Assembly (NCBI GenBank): GCA_002917075.1
Contig: NTMA01000096.1
Coordinates: 92,349 to 156,348, forward strand
Source: Hawksworthiomyces lignivorus
Lineage: Eukaryota > Ascomycota > Sordariomycetes > Ophiostomatales > Ophiostomataceae
Reading direction: 5' to 3'
DNA: 64,000 bases
Shown: positions 9,846 to 21,462 of the stretch, one piece after another
How the letters are laid out: the number at the start of each line of letters is the position of its first letter
Numbering within the stretch: position 1 is the stretch's first letter
The notes under the pieces: model-generated
What the model was told of the DNA's origin: nothing
Database searches by the model: none
Seen by the model: the letters and a program-made list of their open reading frames with translations, nothing else
Translations under genes and position numbers: made by a program

Positions 9846-10942
9846 AGCTTACTTCTCTTTTTTTTTCTTTGTCCTGCCAAGATTATAAATTATAGTTGTT
9901 TTATTGAAAATATGATGCTTGATAGTTCTCTATAGAAGAAAGGAAAACGAAGAATCAGACACTGTTTATTTAAAAAGATATATGAATTTTCACATGTGGT
10001 GTAAAACGAATATTTATTGACACTGATGACTGACATGTACGTCTTGAACTTCAAGATTTACATTTAAGGTGTACATAGTGGCGCCGCGCAGAGTGTCAAT
10101 ATTCGCGCTTTGACTACATTAAAATAACTCACACACATGCTTCCCGTTTGACATTGACTCATGTAGTACTGACTCATATGAGTAAGCTCATATGAGTTTT
10201 CGAATCAATATGTTTTAATACTATTTCAGCAAGCTCCTCAGCAAAACAAGGGGGAAAAGGAGTGCCCAATATCTCGCGAAAGAAAGAGAGCGAGTAATTC
10301 GATGCTAAATTGTTACAAACTACTCCCTAATCCGGCTCAAAATTAAGATCACAAAAAGTAGAGAGTCGCAGCAAAGTAGGTATAAAGGGAAATTCGTAAT
10401 TGTTAAAGTTAGGTGCGCGAGAGATATTGGTCAGAAGGCAGACGTCGGCGAAGAGGGTGCTGTAAGCAAACAAGACTGGATATTTCGTTTGGTATAGAAA
10501 TTGCAGTATAATCAAGGCACCAAAATAACATTTCCTACACTCGCTTACATGGAAGCCTTGAAATTTCAATTTTTGGCCAGGTCAACAACTTTCAGCTGTG
10601 TTGTGGAAAATCCCTTAGCCTGCGCGGCTTAGCAGTTCCATCAACCCCACACCCCAGTACTTCTGGATAAAAATAAGCACAAGCCCAGATGCTTACGCCT
10701 ACGGAAGCCTGTTTCGTTTCAAGAAACGGAGCTTCGACTTTCAGCAGGCATTGGTTCAAGTGGCTGACTCGGACTCTTATCCACAGGCAATGTGACGCTG
10801 AATATTCCACAGGACATGTGTTTTCATTTCTGCCTACGCGCAGCCACAAAACAAATAAGAAAAGCATTCTTCACATCCTCCCAGATAGTCTCTAATTTTT
10901 TTTGGTAGCAGTAATTTGTATATAGAATCATCACCGAAACTC
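9846..10942. other. Intergenic, contains palindromes and TGACTCA sites
   Basis: About 1.1 kb without a supportable gene. It holds the 3' UTR of the C45 gene and the promoter of the Zn2Cys6 gene at 10943. Two TGACTCA heptamers lie at 10155-10161 and 10170-10176, and two copies of the palindrome CTCATATGAG overlap or follow them. Confidence 0.55.
10155..10196. promoter_or_regulatory. Paired TGACTCA sites and tandem CTCATATGAG palindromes
   Basis: TGACTCA, the core recognised by Gcn4/CpcA-type bZIP activators of amino-acid synthesis, occurs twice 15 bp apart. The second copy runs into ACTCATATGAGT (10172-10183), followed by a second CTCATATGAG at 10187-10196. They lie about 770 bp before the next start codon and 310 bp after the C45 gene, so their target is unclear. 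Confidence 0.4.
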
Positions 10943-12507
10943 ATGGCTAGGAAAGGCACCAAAAAAGTCAAGACGGGTTGCTTGACGTGCAAGTGGGTAT
11001 TCTTCGATAACAGCAATCAAAGCTGTGCTATCTATGCATTGAGGACTTCGTCAATAACAAGCGTTTCAGAATCCGCAAGGTAAAATGTGACGAGACATTA
11101 CCGCAATGCGAAAGATGCACAAAGACAGGCCGAAAGTGTGACGGATACCGCAGGCAACTACTATCAGCGCTTGCATGGGATTCCAGTCCAAGTCTTGGTC
11201 CCACAACGTGCATAAGCGAGCTTGAGGTCAGGGCGCTAGGTTTCTTTCAGCACATGGTAGCACCTGTCATCTCTGGCCATTTGGACAGCAACTTCTGGAC
11301 TCATATTGTCCTCCAGGTTAGCCAGCAAGAACCTGCTATCCGTCATGCCGTCGCGGCGATTGGCTCTCTATATGAGCAGTTAGGGCAAAATACCGTGGGC
11401 AAGCACCAGTTCGCCATCCAGCAATATAATCAGTCCATCAAACAGCTAGTTTCTACGCGGGATGAAACGATTGTTCTTTTTGCATGCATTTTGCTGATCT
11501 GCGTTGAGTTTCTCCAAGGCAATGTACAAGCAGCCATCACTCACTGTCAGCACGGAATCTCGATGCTGAACAGCTCTTCGGCATCGACGTGGACTCGGGA
11601 TAATCTAATGCCTCTCTTCTGTCACCTGAGTATATTCCCTTTTTTCTTTGGAAGTACTCCTTCGAATTTTCCTCTCCTTGTCTGTTTGGAGACATTGCGT
11701 CCATCTGCCTCTTTATTACCGACAAGCATTTCTCAATTGCAATTCACGCTAGATATTCTGTCGTGTCGGGTAATACGCTTAGTCCGAAAAGGAGACGATG
11801 GCCGATTCGGAGGAACAACAACCGTGCAGACTTTGTTATTAGAAGAGCAGAAGCTTTTGGAAGAATCGCTTCAGAAATGGGAAGCATCTTTCCAAGAATT
11901 CAAGCAGCAGAGCTTCAACTCAGCATCAGAAACAATGGCATGTGCCGCACTAGAGATGAGATATCTTTTAGCAGCTATTTGGGTGTGCACAGCACTAGAC
12001 ACCGATGAACGCGGATATGACAAACATATCGAGAAGTTTCGGGCCATGGTTGATTTAGCGTCGACCATCACATCGTTGACACCGCAGAAGCCTCGGCCGA
12101 GGTTTATCTTCCAGATGGGATTTCTCCCTCTGCTCTATTTTGTAGTGATTAAATGCCGGTGTCTGCAGACGCGGCTCGCAGCATTGCATTTGATGAAAAC
12201 TCTTGGAGCAGAACGAGAGTCGCTGTGGGATATGGACGTCATGCATGCTGTAGCAAAGCATGTTGTTGAAATAGAACACGATATTTGTACAGATGGGTTA
12301 GATTTACAGAACTCGACAATTAATCAACTACGGTCTACTGGAAACCAAGCACGGGTCATGGATATGGTAATGGATGTGGATCCGCAGACTGATACGGGTG
12401 ATATTACCCAGTTCAGTGGCACACGGAATAAGATTTTTTCATTCTTCCTCCAGAGTGAGGAAGACAAAATTAGAATCGTCCGAGAAGTGGTGTTAATCTC
12501 AGAGTAA
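10943..12507 (+). CDS. Zn2Cys6 transcription factor (fungal_trans_2 type)
   Basis: Two exons, 10943-10992 and 11070-12507 (77-nt intron), encode 495 aa. The intron again falls inside the zinc cluster, between the second and third cysteines; after splicing the cysteines are C13, C16, C23, C30, C33 and C40 with canonical spacing, preceded by a lysine-rich stretch. Beyond this comes ELEVRALGFFQHMVAP and AIRHAVAAIGSLYEQ, then FACILLICVEFLQGN, the pattern of the shorter fungal regulators that detect a middle domain of the PF11951 kind. The spliced frame runs without stops to 12507. Its targets are unknown; the nearest genes are the C45 enzyme upstream and an RTA1-like membrane protein downstream. 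Confidence 0.9.
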
Positions 12508-12923
12508 TGGAAAGCAGTCTGCCTCGCTATCTGACCATTTTACTAGCCTCAAATGGCCATCGTTGCATTTTCTATAATCTAAATATCAATCATTTTATGT
12601 TGCTAGATATTCTAAAATTGGTATCGGAATTCATTGATCTTCGTCTTTGATATTATTATTCTCGTGAATTCTGGCATTCTCTATTGTGGCGCTTATGCAG
12701 GAATCAGTCGCTCATTGGTTGCGTCGGACTCTGTAACGAGCACAGCAAGCCTCGAGGCGGTGCTAATCTGCGGTAGGTCAGCGCATCCATGCATAATAGA
12801 TTTACACGCACATTAGTTCTTCTGGAACTCGCAGCATAAATACCATCTCTTGCCCTTGCTTCTGTCCGCTTTCAACATCCACATCATTAACATATCATTT
12901 ATCATCACAACTACACAGCAGGT
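12508..12923. other. Intergenic, promoter of RTA1-like gene
   Basis: The 3' half contains a weak TATA-like CATAAATA at about 12834 and a pyrimidine- and ATC-rich leader directly before the ATG at 12924, as in many expressed fungal genes. I see no gene. Confidence 0.5.
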
Positions 12924-14275
12924 ATGCGCTTCCTACCAGTTTTGCTTGTCGCCATCCAGGCTGGAATTGTGGCAGCATTTCCCTCTCCGACAGCAGCCGC
13001 CACGGCTATGCAAGCCACGCCTCCAAGAGACAGCGGGACAATCTCTCCAACACCATCCCCAACGCAGTTGGCATACTTTACTTCAACCGAGGCGATTACT
13101 CTCAAGGGTGAAACCAATGGTTATGTTACTATCGCAGCTCAAACTATCGACATCGACGTCCAGACCTGTGTGCAGACCATAGTACCTGACCAGAACGGCT
13201 ATTTGCCACCCGGCACGTGCAATGCCATTTGGGACTACTATCCCAGCTTCGCTGCCGCCTTGTTTTTTGCGGGTCTCTTCGGTATACTCACAGTAGTTCA
13301 TATTTGTCAGGCTGCGCACTACAAAAAAGTGCGTCAAACTCAAACTCTCCTCTTTGCCTAGCGAATCTAACAGACACCTTGTTAAATAGAAATTCTGCTG
13401 GGTTATTATAATGGCTGGTATCTGGGAGACAACGGCTTATACTTTTCGTGCTATTAGCAGCAAGAACCAACAGAGTGTCGGTGTCTATCTAGTGTTTCAG
13501 ATCTTTATCCTTCTTGGTCCTTTATGTATGTGCACATTTTCCACCTAGGTACACGATAATATTTTACTTACGGTTTATTTGCAGGGGTTAATGCCTTCGA
13601 CTACATGGTCCTAGGTCGTGCCATCTATTTCTTCATACCCTCACAGTCGCTATTTTCGATCCCTGCATCGACTATCGCCGCCACCTTCGTCACCCTCGAC
13701 TTCGTCTCATTCATTGTGCAGTTGGTGGGGGGCAGCATGGCAGGCCCAAGCTCATCAGCGAGTGATCAATTGCGGGCCATCCACATTTACATGGGTGGTA
13801 TTGGGCTGCAGCAGTTCTTTATCGCTGTCTTCATCATCTTGGTAGTTAGACTCCAGAGACAGATATCCAAAGTCAACAAAATCGACACCGAGTTGCTCAC
13901 CAACGGGAAGAATTGCATGCCGCTATTAATCACGTTATACGTTTCACTCTCGCTAATTACGGTCAGTACTTGCTCTACCATACTCCTCTAAGACCTAAAA
14001 ATGCCATACTAATTGTTTAGATTCGTATTATATACCGATTTGCAGAGTTCTCTGCAGGTGAAGGCACGAGTAACGCTCTGTTGACGCACGAGGCTTACTT
14101 TTATGTCTTCGAAGCGGTACCCATGTTTTTAGCCATCTTGTCATTCGCCGTTGTGCATCCTGGATCAATCCTCATTTGGCCAGATTCAGAGTTTCCCGGT
14201 TTCTGGACGACACTTAAATCACTTTTTAGAAAAAGGGACAGAGCAGAATTTATCAAAATGTCTGTCAATGTCTAG
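12924..14275 (+). CDS. RTA1-like seven-transmembrane protein
   Basis: Four exons, 12924-13328, 13390-13525, 13585-13961 and 14021-14275, encode 390 aa; introns are 61, 59 and 59 nt. The first 20 residues form a signal peptide (hydrophobic stretch ending near AAFPSP). A short extracellular domain with two cysteines and a threonine/proline-rich part follows, then seven hydrophobic helices. Family-typical segments are IWDYYPSFAAALFF, ETTAYTFRAIS, YMVLGRAIYFF, DFVSFIVQLVGG and AEFSAGEGTSNALLTHEAYFYVFEA. RTA1/RTM1/Rsb1 relatives in yeast are linked to sterol-drug, toxin or long-chain-base tolerance and may move lipids across the plasma membrane; the substrate here is unknown. Its 3' end converges on the large regulator at 14552. 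Confidence 0.93.
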
Positions 14276-14551
14276 CCAATAGGAATACTTGAATTCGGTT
14301 TAGTGAGTTTAGATATCTTTTAGGTGTTACGGCGTTTTCTGTCGGTAGATATATAATTGTGTTGCGTGGAATAAGTCTGCTAGAAAGATTAGAATAAAGG
14401 AGTAAATAGGGGAAAAAAAAGTAATGCCTCGAAGATCAAATAAAAGTGTTGAATAACAGCCCTACGTTACTTTCTTGTTATTAATATAGATGATAATGGA
14501 CGCGCCTATTATAGGCCTCCATTTCCCCAGTTCCAGGCACTGTAGGGGTCG
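14276..14551. other. Convergent 3' spacer
   Basis: A 276-bp AT-rich spacer between two converging genes. It holds the 3' UTRs and no visible feature. Confidence 0.5.
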
Positions 14552-17373
14552 TCAGGAACAAGATTGAAAAGAACTGATTGGTATAAGTGTTAGAAGCACG
14601 TCCGGATATCTGATTTCATCAAAGGAGTTCTCACTCTGCCCAAATGTGCCAAAAGCTTCGTCCAATTGTGAATCTACTTGCTGGCGCTGCTCAGTGTAGT
14701 AATATCCCATCGCTGGCCGTCGAAAGTCACTGCTGTTGGCAGTGAGCTGCGCTGAGTTAGAGTATATGGCAGCGCTTGTGGTTGGTGGAACCATGCTGAT
14801 ATGTTCAGTGCCGCTGCCTACGTCTGTATCATGGTCGAGCGAAAATAGGGGTGTGGTAGAAATGGTCACTGTTGGATGTTCAACAGTTTCTGAGACTGGT
14901 CGAATGGATTGCCCCAGAATCCTCGTCTCCTGTTGTTGTTCCTGCGTGTATCTTTGTATAAGTTCGGGCATGGTGCTGTAACTTATATCACATGATGGGG
15001 GCTGCGACTGCTGATTCAAATTGCGCTCTTGGTTGGAGCCCTCTTCCTCACCCCTGCATTGGCCACTGAACTCGCCACTGAGCTCTTGCTGGAACCCATT
15101 GTCTAGCTCTTGTTGAAGGCTGAGTTTCAGTAGCCTTGTTAGCAATTTTTCTGTGTGCATGGCAATATGGCTGACATCCTTGAGTCTTCGGCTCGCACGA
15201 ATGATTCGCAGCGTGCCGGCTTTTGCTTTGTGCGCAATTGCACTGAGTGGCCAAGTCGTAGGCGGGATGCACAAAATCACGCCAGCAGTGAACAAGTTCA
15301 TCAATTCAAAGGAGATAACAAATTGCTTTTCGAGAAGCTGCACACGCATCTCAGACATACGCAGCGCGGCTTGTACCGATAAATCAAGCGATTGCGCCAC
15401 AACATCGAGAGCGCGTTGTGGCACAGCTGTGGCAGCGGTTCCATCAGTGGGGATGCCGTGCCTGCGTGTGGCGTAAGCTGGCAGCCGATACTCAAGAAGC
15501 GGGCGGTGGACAAAAATGACAGCACTGTCATACGTGGCGTGCAGAGTCAAAATCTGCAACGACAAGTGGCGGCGGGCAACTTCCTCGTCGGGGGACAGAC
15601 TAGATATCTTAGCTAGCTCAGTTAGTTGAGCCGGCACGGCCATTACGCTCTCTTCATCTATCGCAGCCGTCGCGGAAGCCGCCGAGGTTGTCGACTCGCC
15701 GATGCTAAAGAGCGGCGGCAAGTCAGAGCGCCAAGCGTCCAATTGCGCGCGGGCGAGTTGCACTGCTTGCACAAGCGATGAGAGGTCCTCTGGCGAAATA
15801 GGATTATGCAAGTGCAGAAGCCGAAAGCGGTTGAGAGCCTGACGGATGATGCTGTAGAGGCGAAATTTGAGGCCGTGAAATGTCAACTGCGTAATGGGGA
15901 GCGGGGACTGGGGGCCACTAATTGTCGGCGTCGAGGAAGACGAAGATGTTGACGATGCAAGGAGCGGATGACTTAACAAACTAGGGCCTAGTATCGCATC
16001 ATCTAGGTCCTGCAGAGGCTGTACATGGGAGAAGGCAGCGTCCAGCGAGGCCGGCCGACCGTAGATCATCGCAGAAAATGTGTCAGCCACGATTATATGG
16101 TTCCAATTGCGGCGACGGACCTCCACAAGAATTGGATCAAACCCGGCGGCTATTTTCTGATTGTCATCATCATCGTCATTGCCACTTGTGTCGCAGTGAA
16201 GCGCCAGCGCGTATGCAGTACGCACTGATAGGCCGAGTATGCTCCATGCAAGAGTCGGTGATGCATGGAACATGTAGTATGTGCCTAGCAAACTGCACAC
16301 CTGCACCGTCTCTATGCAACAGTCATCTAGCAGATCTAGTAGATGCAAGCGCACCTCATGAATCAATGCATCTCTCAGTGCGGCGGCCTCGAGCCCAACC
16401 TCAGAGGCCAGCAGCTCATGGCCGGACCATGAGACATCTGATGCTACGCACTGCAGCCCCAGCGCCGACACCATTAGCATTGTCAACACCGCCCCAAGCT
16501 CGCTACGTTGCCATCGAAGGCTTGAGTTATTCGACAGTACCCGACGCACTGTCTGTCGCAAAGTCGGCTCGTGGAAGATATTAATGAACCAGTGCAAGCG
16601 GTCAAAGTAGGCATCTAACAGAGTCTCCACTACGATAAGTGGCAGTGGCGTGTGCATTGTAACCAGTGACCACAATGATGCTGCTGAGTTGGCATCATAA
16701 TCATGAAGATTCCCTGGCGCAGTAGTCCCAGTTGCCGCTGCTGCCGTTACCAGTCCCCGTGCAGGTCGGCCAACATGGCCCGGAATACTGGCGATATCAT
16801 TGCTCGAGTATGAGGCAGCTGAGTCACCAAAGAGGTGAGCAGCAAATCCAACGGCAGAGCTATTGGCGCCGAAGTGTTGGCGTTCCGCAGCGGAGGAAGT
16901 GTTGGTGCTCTGAGAGATTTGCGAGGAGACTGCTGGCGATTGCAAAGCATCCACATCTATAGGCGAATGAAGTTGTGGCGGGTGCATGCCATCCGGAGAA
17001 ATGGCTTGGATGGAAACATGATCATGATGTTGTTTTGGTGACTGTTGTTGGGATTGTTGTTGTTTTTCGGTTTGCTGTGGTTGTTGATGCTGTCGTTCAG
17101 GCAGCGATTGGGTCACTGCTGGAGGCTGTGTCCGTCGTCTCCTCTTCTTCGGTGGCTTGGAGACTGTCGAAGAGACTTCTCGTGGTTCGCATTGAAATCC
17201 GGAGCGCTGGCATAACGTACAGGGCCGCAGAGTATCACACTGCCAAGAATATGTTGTTAAACATCATAACTATAGTCGAATAGATGCAATCTACAACTTC
17301 CATTCTTTTTTTTTACCTTCAGTTTCTGTTTTCGACATCGAACACAAGCTCGGACGACGCGAGTCTGACTCAT
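14552..17373 (-). CDS. Large Zn2Cys6 transcription factor (fungal_trans domain, poly-Q N-terminus)
   Basis: Two exons, 17373-17317 and 17239-14552 (77-nt intron), encode 914 aa. The intron lies immediately before the third zinc-binding cysteine. The spliced cluster has C10, C13, C20, C26, C29 and C36, followed by a basic KPPKKRRRR stretch, likely a nuclear-localisation signal, and a glutamine-rich region. The middle domain (about 180-480) contains LLDAYFDRLHWFINIFHEP, CSLLGTYYMFHASP and RRRNWNHIIVADTFSAMIYGRP, the hallmark of fungal_trans regulators. A run of aspartates (GNDDDDDNQK) and two serine-rich linkers are low complexity. The C-terminal 200 residues are glutamine- and serine-rich and probably act in activation. 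The target genes cannot be read from sequence. Confidence 0.92.
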
Positions 17374-18120
17374 CGTTGCTGCATTGATCTCCGGCGGAGG
17401 ATATTAATGTTTCAATCCCACAGTTTCAGCATCGTTCTGTTCTTTGTGGTCTTCTGAAGACGGGCGTATAGAGTAACTCCAATTAATTCGTTAAAAGAGG
17501 ACCGGTGGGAGACAGTCGTCCTCGAGAATTCTTACGTATAAAACAAAAATGAGCGTAGATGCCGACTTCCACCGGAACTTACGAGGCGGCATTAAAAGAT
17601 GCGCTATCACTTCCTTACCTCCGCTTTCTTCAGAGATTATCTGTACGCTAGTGCAGAGGTGGCCATCGTTTGGAGTAACGTAACCACTCGTGACAAATGA
17701 AAAAGGCTTAATGTGGGGAAGGCAGAGAAATCTGCGTAAACCCCTGCTTTCGATCCAAACCATTAAGACTAAGCACCACTTGCTATTATAGCTTCGCGCC
17801 TGTCCTGTCTTCTATTCGAATCCTGGTGAGAGACATTGACGCATGAAGATATTTGCGACTCTCCGAAATATAACCCCCATGTTTGCGAGTTAGTATGAAT
17901 ACGCGGCTGCAATCATGCACCTGCAAAAATTGTCTTGATTTTAGCAGCAGCTCAATGTCAGCAAACTACACCAATACAGTTTATGAATGTTTATTGGCCA
18001 GGCAACAAGACTCCAACATCTATTGAATGCTTATACTATTTAAATCTATATACAATATATAAAATTATAATTCTATATGTAGTCTAATTCCGAGTCTCAT
18101 GTTCTAAAACACAACAACCC
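17374..18120. other. Intergenic, promoter of large Zn2Cys6 gene
   Basis: About 750 bp holding the promoter of the regulator (read leftwards) and the 3' end of the dehydrogenase. No convincing open frame. The right part is very AT-rich near 18030-18090. Confidence 0.55.
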
Positions 18121-19151
18121 CTATTCAACCTGCGCGGGCGAAGAATTCCCTGAGGGATAAAGCCCGCCTAGGCCGCTCTTCTTCCCCAGCTTTCCTTGGC
18201 TAACATAGTTTTCTCGTAGCCAGCCTACAGTCTTCTGTCCATCTAGTTGCCGCTCTTCAATGTAGTGGTCTTCGATGAGAGCCACCGTATCCAGTCCGAT
18301 CTCGTCCATCAAACAACATGGAGATGGGCCATTCCGGAACATATGTTCCCAGAGCTTGTCGATTTCGCTCGGTTTGCTAACTCCCTCAGCCAACATGAGC
18401 AAGATCTCGCGCTTCACGGCGGCCCAAATGCGGTTAATGATAAGGCTAGATGTCGGTGCGTTAATAAATATTGTGAAACATGCCAATATAGAGAAGTTGC
18501 ACCAAAGAGATTAAATGAGATGCTTAAATACCCAGTTGACTCCACAGCAGCCACGACTGGCAACATTCCGCAGTCCTCAAGAATCGTCTTTACTAGCGAT
18601 ATGACCTCGGGAGATGTGGATCCGTCCGTCATCAGCTCAACTGTTCGCATTTTGGGTGGCATCAAGAAGTGGATGTTCAGAATCTGCCGTTTCCGTTGTT
18701 CGCTGACTTTATCAAGCATTAAACTCGACTTGTACGACGACGAGTTGGTTCCAAAAATACAGTCCACCGGCGTCATGACATCCAGCTGCCCAAATGTTTC
18801 TGTCTTCATATCGAGTTTCTCTGGAATGGCTTCAACAACTAGCCAGGCATCTTGGACTGCATCTTTGAGGCAGGTGAAGACAGTGCAGCGTCCACCAATA
18901 GAATCGCTGGACTTTTCACCTCTCGAGTTTGTGTGGGAGTCTCTGCTAGAGTCGTACTGAGCATATTCGTCTGTGTGGGCTTCAATATACTCGACCGCAT
19001 CCTCAAGTACTTGTGCGGAGACATCTCTGAGATGCACTTTGTAACCAGCAGCCAAAAAAACGCAGGCAATACGGCGGCCAAGTACGCCTGCGCCGAGGAT
19101 CACAATTGGCCGCGATGTAGACTTTAGGGATTGCCACGCAGTCGTAGTCAT
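18121..19151 (-). CDS. 3-hydroxyacyl-CoA dehydrogenase-family protein
   Basis: Two exons, 19151-18532 and 18445-18121 (86-nt intron), encode 314 aa, the length of single-domain 3-hydroxyacyl-CoA, 3-hydroxybutyryl-CoA or L-gulonate 3-dehydrogenases. The N-terminal Rossmann segment is [20 protein letters not shown]. Family motifs follow: [21 protein letters not shown] (a serine-rich active-site loop), LNIHFLMPP (catalytic histidine) and, across the splice, ESTG then LIINRIWAA, where the C-terminal dimerisation domain begins. The catalytic His and the conserved Glu and Asn are present. It would oxidise a 3-hydroxy acid or its CoA ester with NAD. It is divergent from an acetoacetate-decarboxylase-like gene 367 bp away, so a 3-hydroxy to 3-oxo to decarboxylation sequence is a fair inference. 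Confidence 0.92.
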
Positions 19152-19518
19152 CTTTGGAAATAGACATACGAAGAAAAGGAAGCGAGGAATACAATTTTGC
19201 GGAAATTGCCAGAATGGGCTCAGATATAAAACACATACCTCGCTTGTGACTTGTTGGTCGTCTCTTAATCCTAGTTTTCGATATTAAGGTAGCTACATTA
19301 ATTTCTTCCGGTGGAAGCTACTAGTCGTTGATCGGCTTTTTATTACGCTAAGTCCGACTTGACCAGCGTCACCTACTCAGACCGAGCTCCCGTGATCGGA
19401 ATCACTCTTCGAAGCCTGGCTGAGCTGTCAGGAAGATCATAAAATGACACAATCTTCTTATTATCAATTTTGTTTGTTTTCCATTACCATATATATACAT
19501 AACGAAAATAAAGGCATA
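19152..19518. promoter_or_regulatory. Divergent promoter: dehydrogenase / decarboxylase-like gene
   Basis: A 367-bp head-to-head promoter. An in-frame ATG at 19444 would extend the decarboxylase by 25 residues of poor conservation, so I take 19519 as the start and leave this whole stretch as regulatory. Confidence 0.5.
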
Positions 19519-20448
19519 ATGGAACAACATAGCCCAGCTTTTCAACGTATGCCTCTTGGCTATGGTCCTATGCCAGGCCCCAGGCAGACGGTCGAAGGTC
19601 TCGCTCACGATGGCTGGCAGCAAGTTTCTGTGAAAACGTGCACAGTCACCTTCAAGGCACCAAAGAGTCAGCTGAGCAGCTTTCTACCACACCCGTGCTT
19701 TCACATTGACAGTCATGATGCTTCTAGTGAAAGTCAGGACGATAGCCTCGCTACAGCGTCTATTTCCTTTACGGAGCTTCGCAATCTACCGTGGCTTGCT
19801 GGTCGAGGCTACAACCTCTGTGGGCTGTATATCCACGACGTTGTTTGCCAAGGGGCTGATGAGACGGTTGAGGGCAAGTATTTGAGCGTCCTTTTTGAAA
19901 ACCGCGCTGATCCCATCATCAGCGGAAGAGAGGAACTGGGCTATGCCAAAGTGTTCGCCTCTCTTGATACAGAGGACGATTCAGATAAAGCGTCCCGGTC
20001 ATTTGCGGCTCGCATCGGGTGGAGCGGTGCTATATTTGGAGAAATCGAGTTACAAGGCTTGTCAGAAGCTTCACCTGGAAGTATTAACAACCAGGGAGAC
20101 AGCATATCAGAAACTACATCAATAACGAGCCCATCGTCGTCAGGATCGCCACAAGGGGTGCTTCACTACAAATATATCCCACGGACTGGTTGTCCCGGCG
20201 AAGCTGACGCTGCATATCCTACTTTCTCGCCAGTGTCTCTTCAGCCAGACTCCGTACAAGTGAAGGTTCTAGTGGCAGCACAGTCGAGTCTGTCGTTTCG
20301 GGCACTTGGGTTCAATGATCTGCCGACACTGCACCATGTGGCAGCAAAACTGGCAGACATTGACATTCACGCCATTGTAGATGGTCGTATTGTCTTCTCA
20401 AAAGGGATGTCAGATTTGAGAAACCAACGGGCTATCCGCCTAGGTTAG
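19519..20448 (+). CDS. Acetoacetate decarboxylase-family protein
   Basis: A single exon for 309 aa, starting at the ATG at 19519 (an upstream in-frame ATG at 19444 is less likely). The family (PF06314 type) uses a Schiff-base lysine; here FENRADPIISGREELGYAKVF contains the equivalent, K144, though the usual Gly-Tyr-Pro-Lys is Gly-Tyr-Ala-Lys. Members decarboxylate acetoacetate or related 3-oxo acids, or act as enol-lactone hydrolases or aldolase-like enzymes in fungi. A central low-complexity serine/threonine loop at about 205-235 separates the two halves. No signal peptide is seen, so the cytosol is likely. It shares its promoter with the hydroxyacyl-CoA dehydrogenase. The alanine substitution leaves activity uncertain. 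Confidence 0.9.
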   Translation: MEQHSPAFQRMPLGYGPMPGPRQTVEGLAHDGWQQVSVKTCTVTFKAPKSQLSSFLPHPCFHIDSHDASSESQDDSLATASISFTELRNLPWLAGRGYNLCGLYIHDVVCQGADETVEGKYLSVLFENRADPIISGREELGYAKVFASLDTEDDSDKASRSFAARIGWSGAIFGEIELQGLSEASPGSINNQGDSISETTSITSPSSSGSPQGVLHYKYIPRTGCPGEADAAYPTFSPVSLQPDSVQVKVLVAAQSSLSFRALGFNDLPTLHHVAAKLADIDIHAIVDGRIVFSKGMSDLRNQRAIRLG

Positions 20449-21462
20449 AATTTTTCGTCAAATATTCTATTCATGTAATAAAGTACATTCCAAAATATTA
20501 CGCTAGAGGTCGTCTTGACGCAGTTTTTTCTATCATCTGGCTACTCTCGTCCACATGACTGTCTCGCACTAGGTAGTTTCCAGCTGCTATAATTTTTCTT
20601 AGGGGTATAGATTTTTCTGGAATAATTTCCTAATTTAGCCTTATTCTTCAAAGAAATCTACAGCTTGTCTCTTACTTATACTCATAGCCTTTCGATTCCG
20701 TGCCGCTTAAACCCCTTAAACTGCTTCACGATGGCTGTCAGGGCTCTCCTTTCGTGAGCAAATCGTGAGATAGGTGACGTCATTGTTTTTCTCGTTATTT
20801 AACTTGCCAAACTCTCCAAAGACAAACACGCTGTTAAACTAGTTGACTCGTTCTCTTCGGATAATATTTACAGTCGGATATTAGACAGCGATGCATATCC
20901 ACCGGAAGTGCGAGCTAACGAAAATAGTAGTAGCCACCGGAAGCGCTAGTCACCGGACAACTCAGAAAAGCATTCACCACTCGTAATTACTTGGTTCGTA
21001 CCCCGCAAGCCTAACGAATCTTCCCACGGGGTACTCACCATATGGCAAGGATTTCCCCGCATGTCGAGGGACAGGTTCACTGTACTTCGTAGCGAAAGTA
21101 GGGATGGCTAGGTAGGATTGGACCATACTTGCAGATCATAGCTACAACTAGAAGGGGGTTTTCTTGTAAATAACATAGAATGCCATCAAAGCCGCAGTTA
21201 TGCACCAGATAACTATGAGTATCCTCAAGCAGTGAGAATCTACATAAACCAGGTCGCATTCTGACTCTCTGAGGTAATTCAGCTTAAAACTTTCCTGGAC
21301 AATTTTTCGTTAAAACTTGACTTTGTTCTACTTGAATCTTAGTCTCGGTGTTTTTTTGTTTTTTTTTTATTTTTTAATTTATTGTTTTTTTTTTTTCAGC
21401 TTGGCGACATAACGAATTGTTTCTGTCGTGAGTTTTATACAACTTGCAGAACAACCAATATC
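20449..21462. other. Intergenic, promoter of sugar-type MFS gene
   Basis: About 1 kb without a supportable gene. Its 3' end is very T-rich (21350-21400 holds several T runs), which probably forms the core promoter and leader of the carrier that starts at 21463. Confidence 0.5.

Noticed and set aside
17491..17763. 90-codon minus-strand frame in the spacer before the large regulator
   Set aside because: No motif, no intron signals and composition like the surrounding spacer.
17805..17830. tRNA B-box-like TTCGAATCC
   Set aside because: No A-box or cloverleaf arms at the proper spacing upstream.
19444..19518. Earlier start for the acetoacetate-decarboxylase-like gene
   Set aside because: The additional 25 residues are aromatic-rich and not family-like; the ATG at 19519 starts the conserved part.
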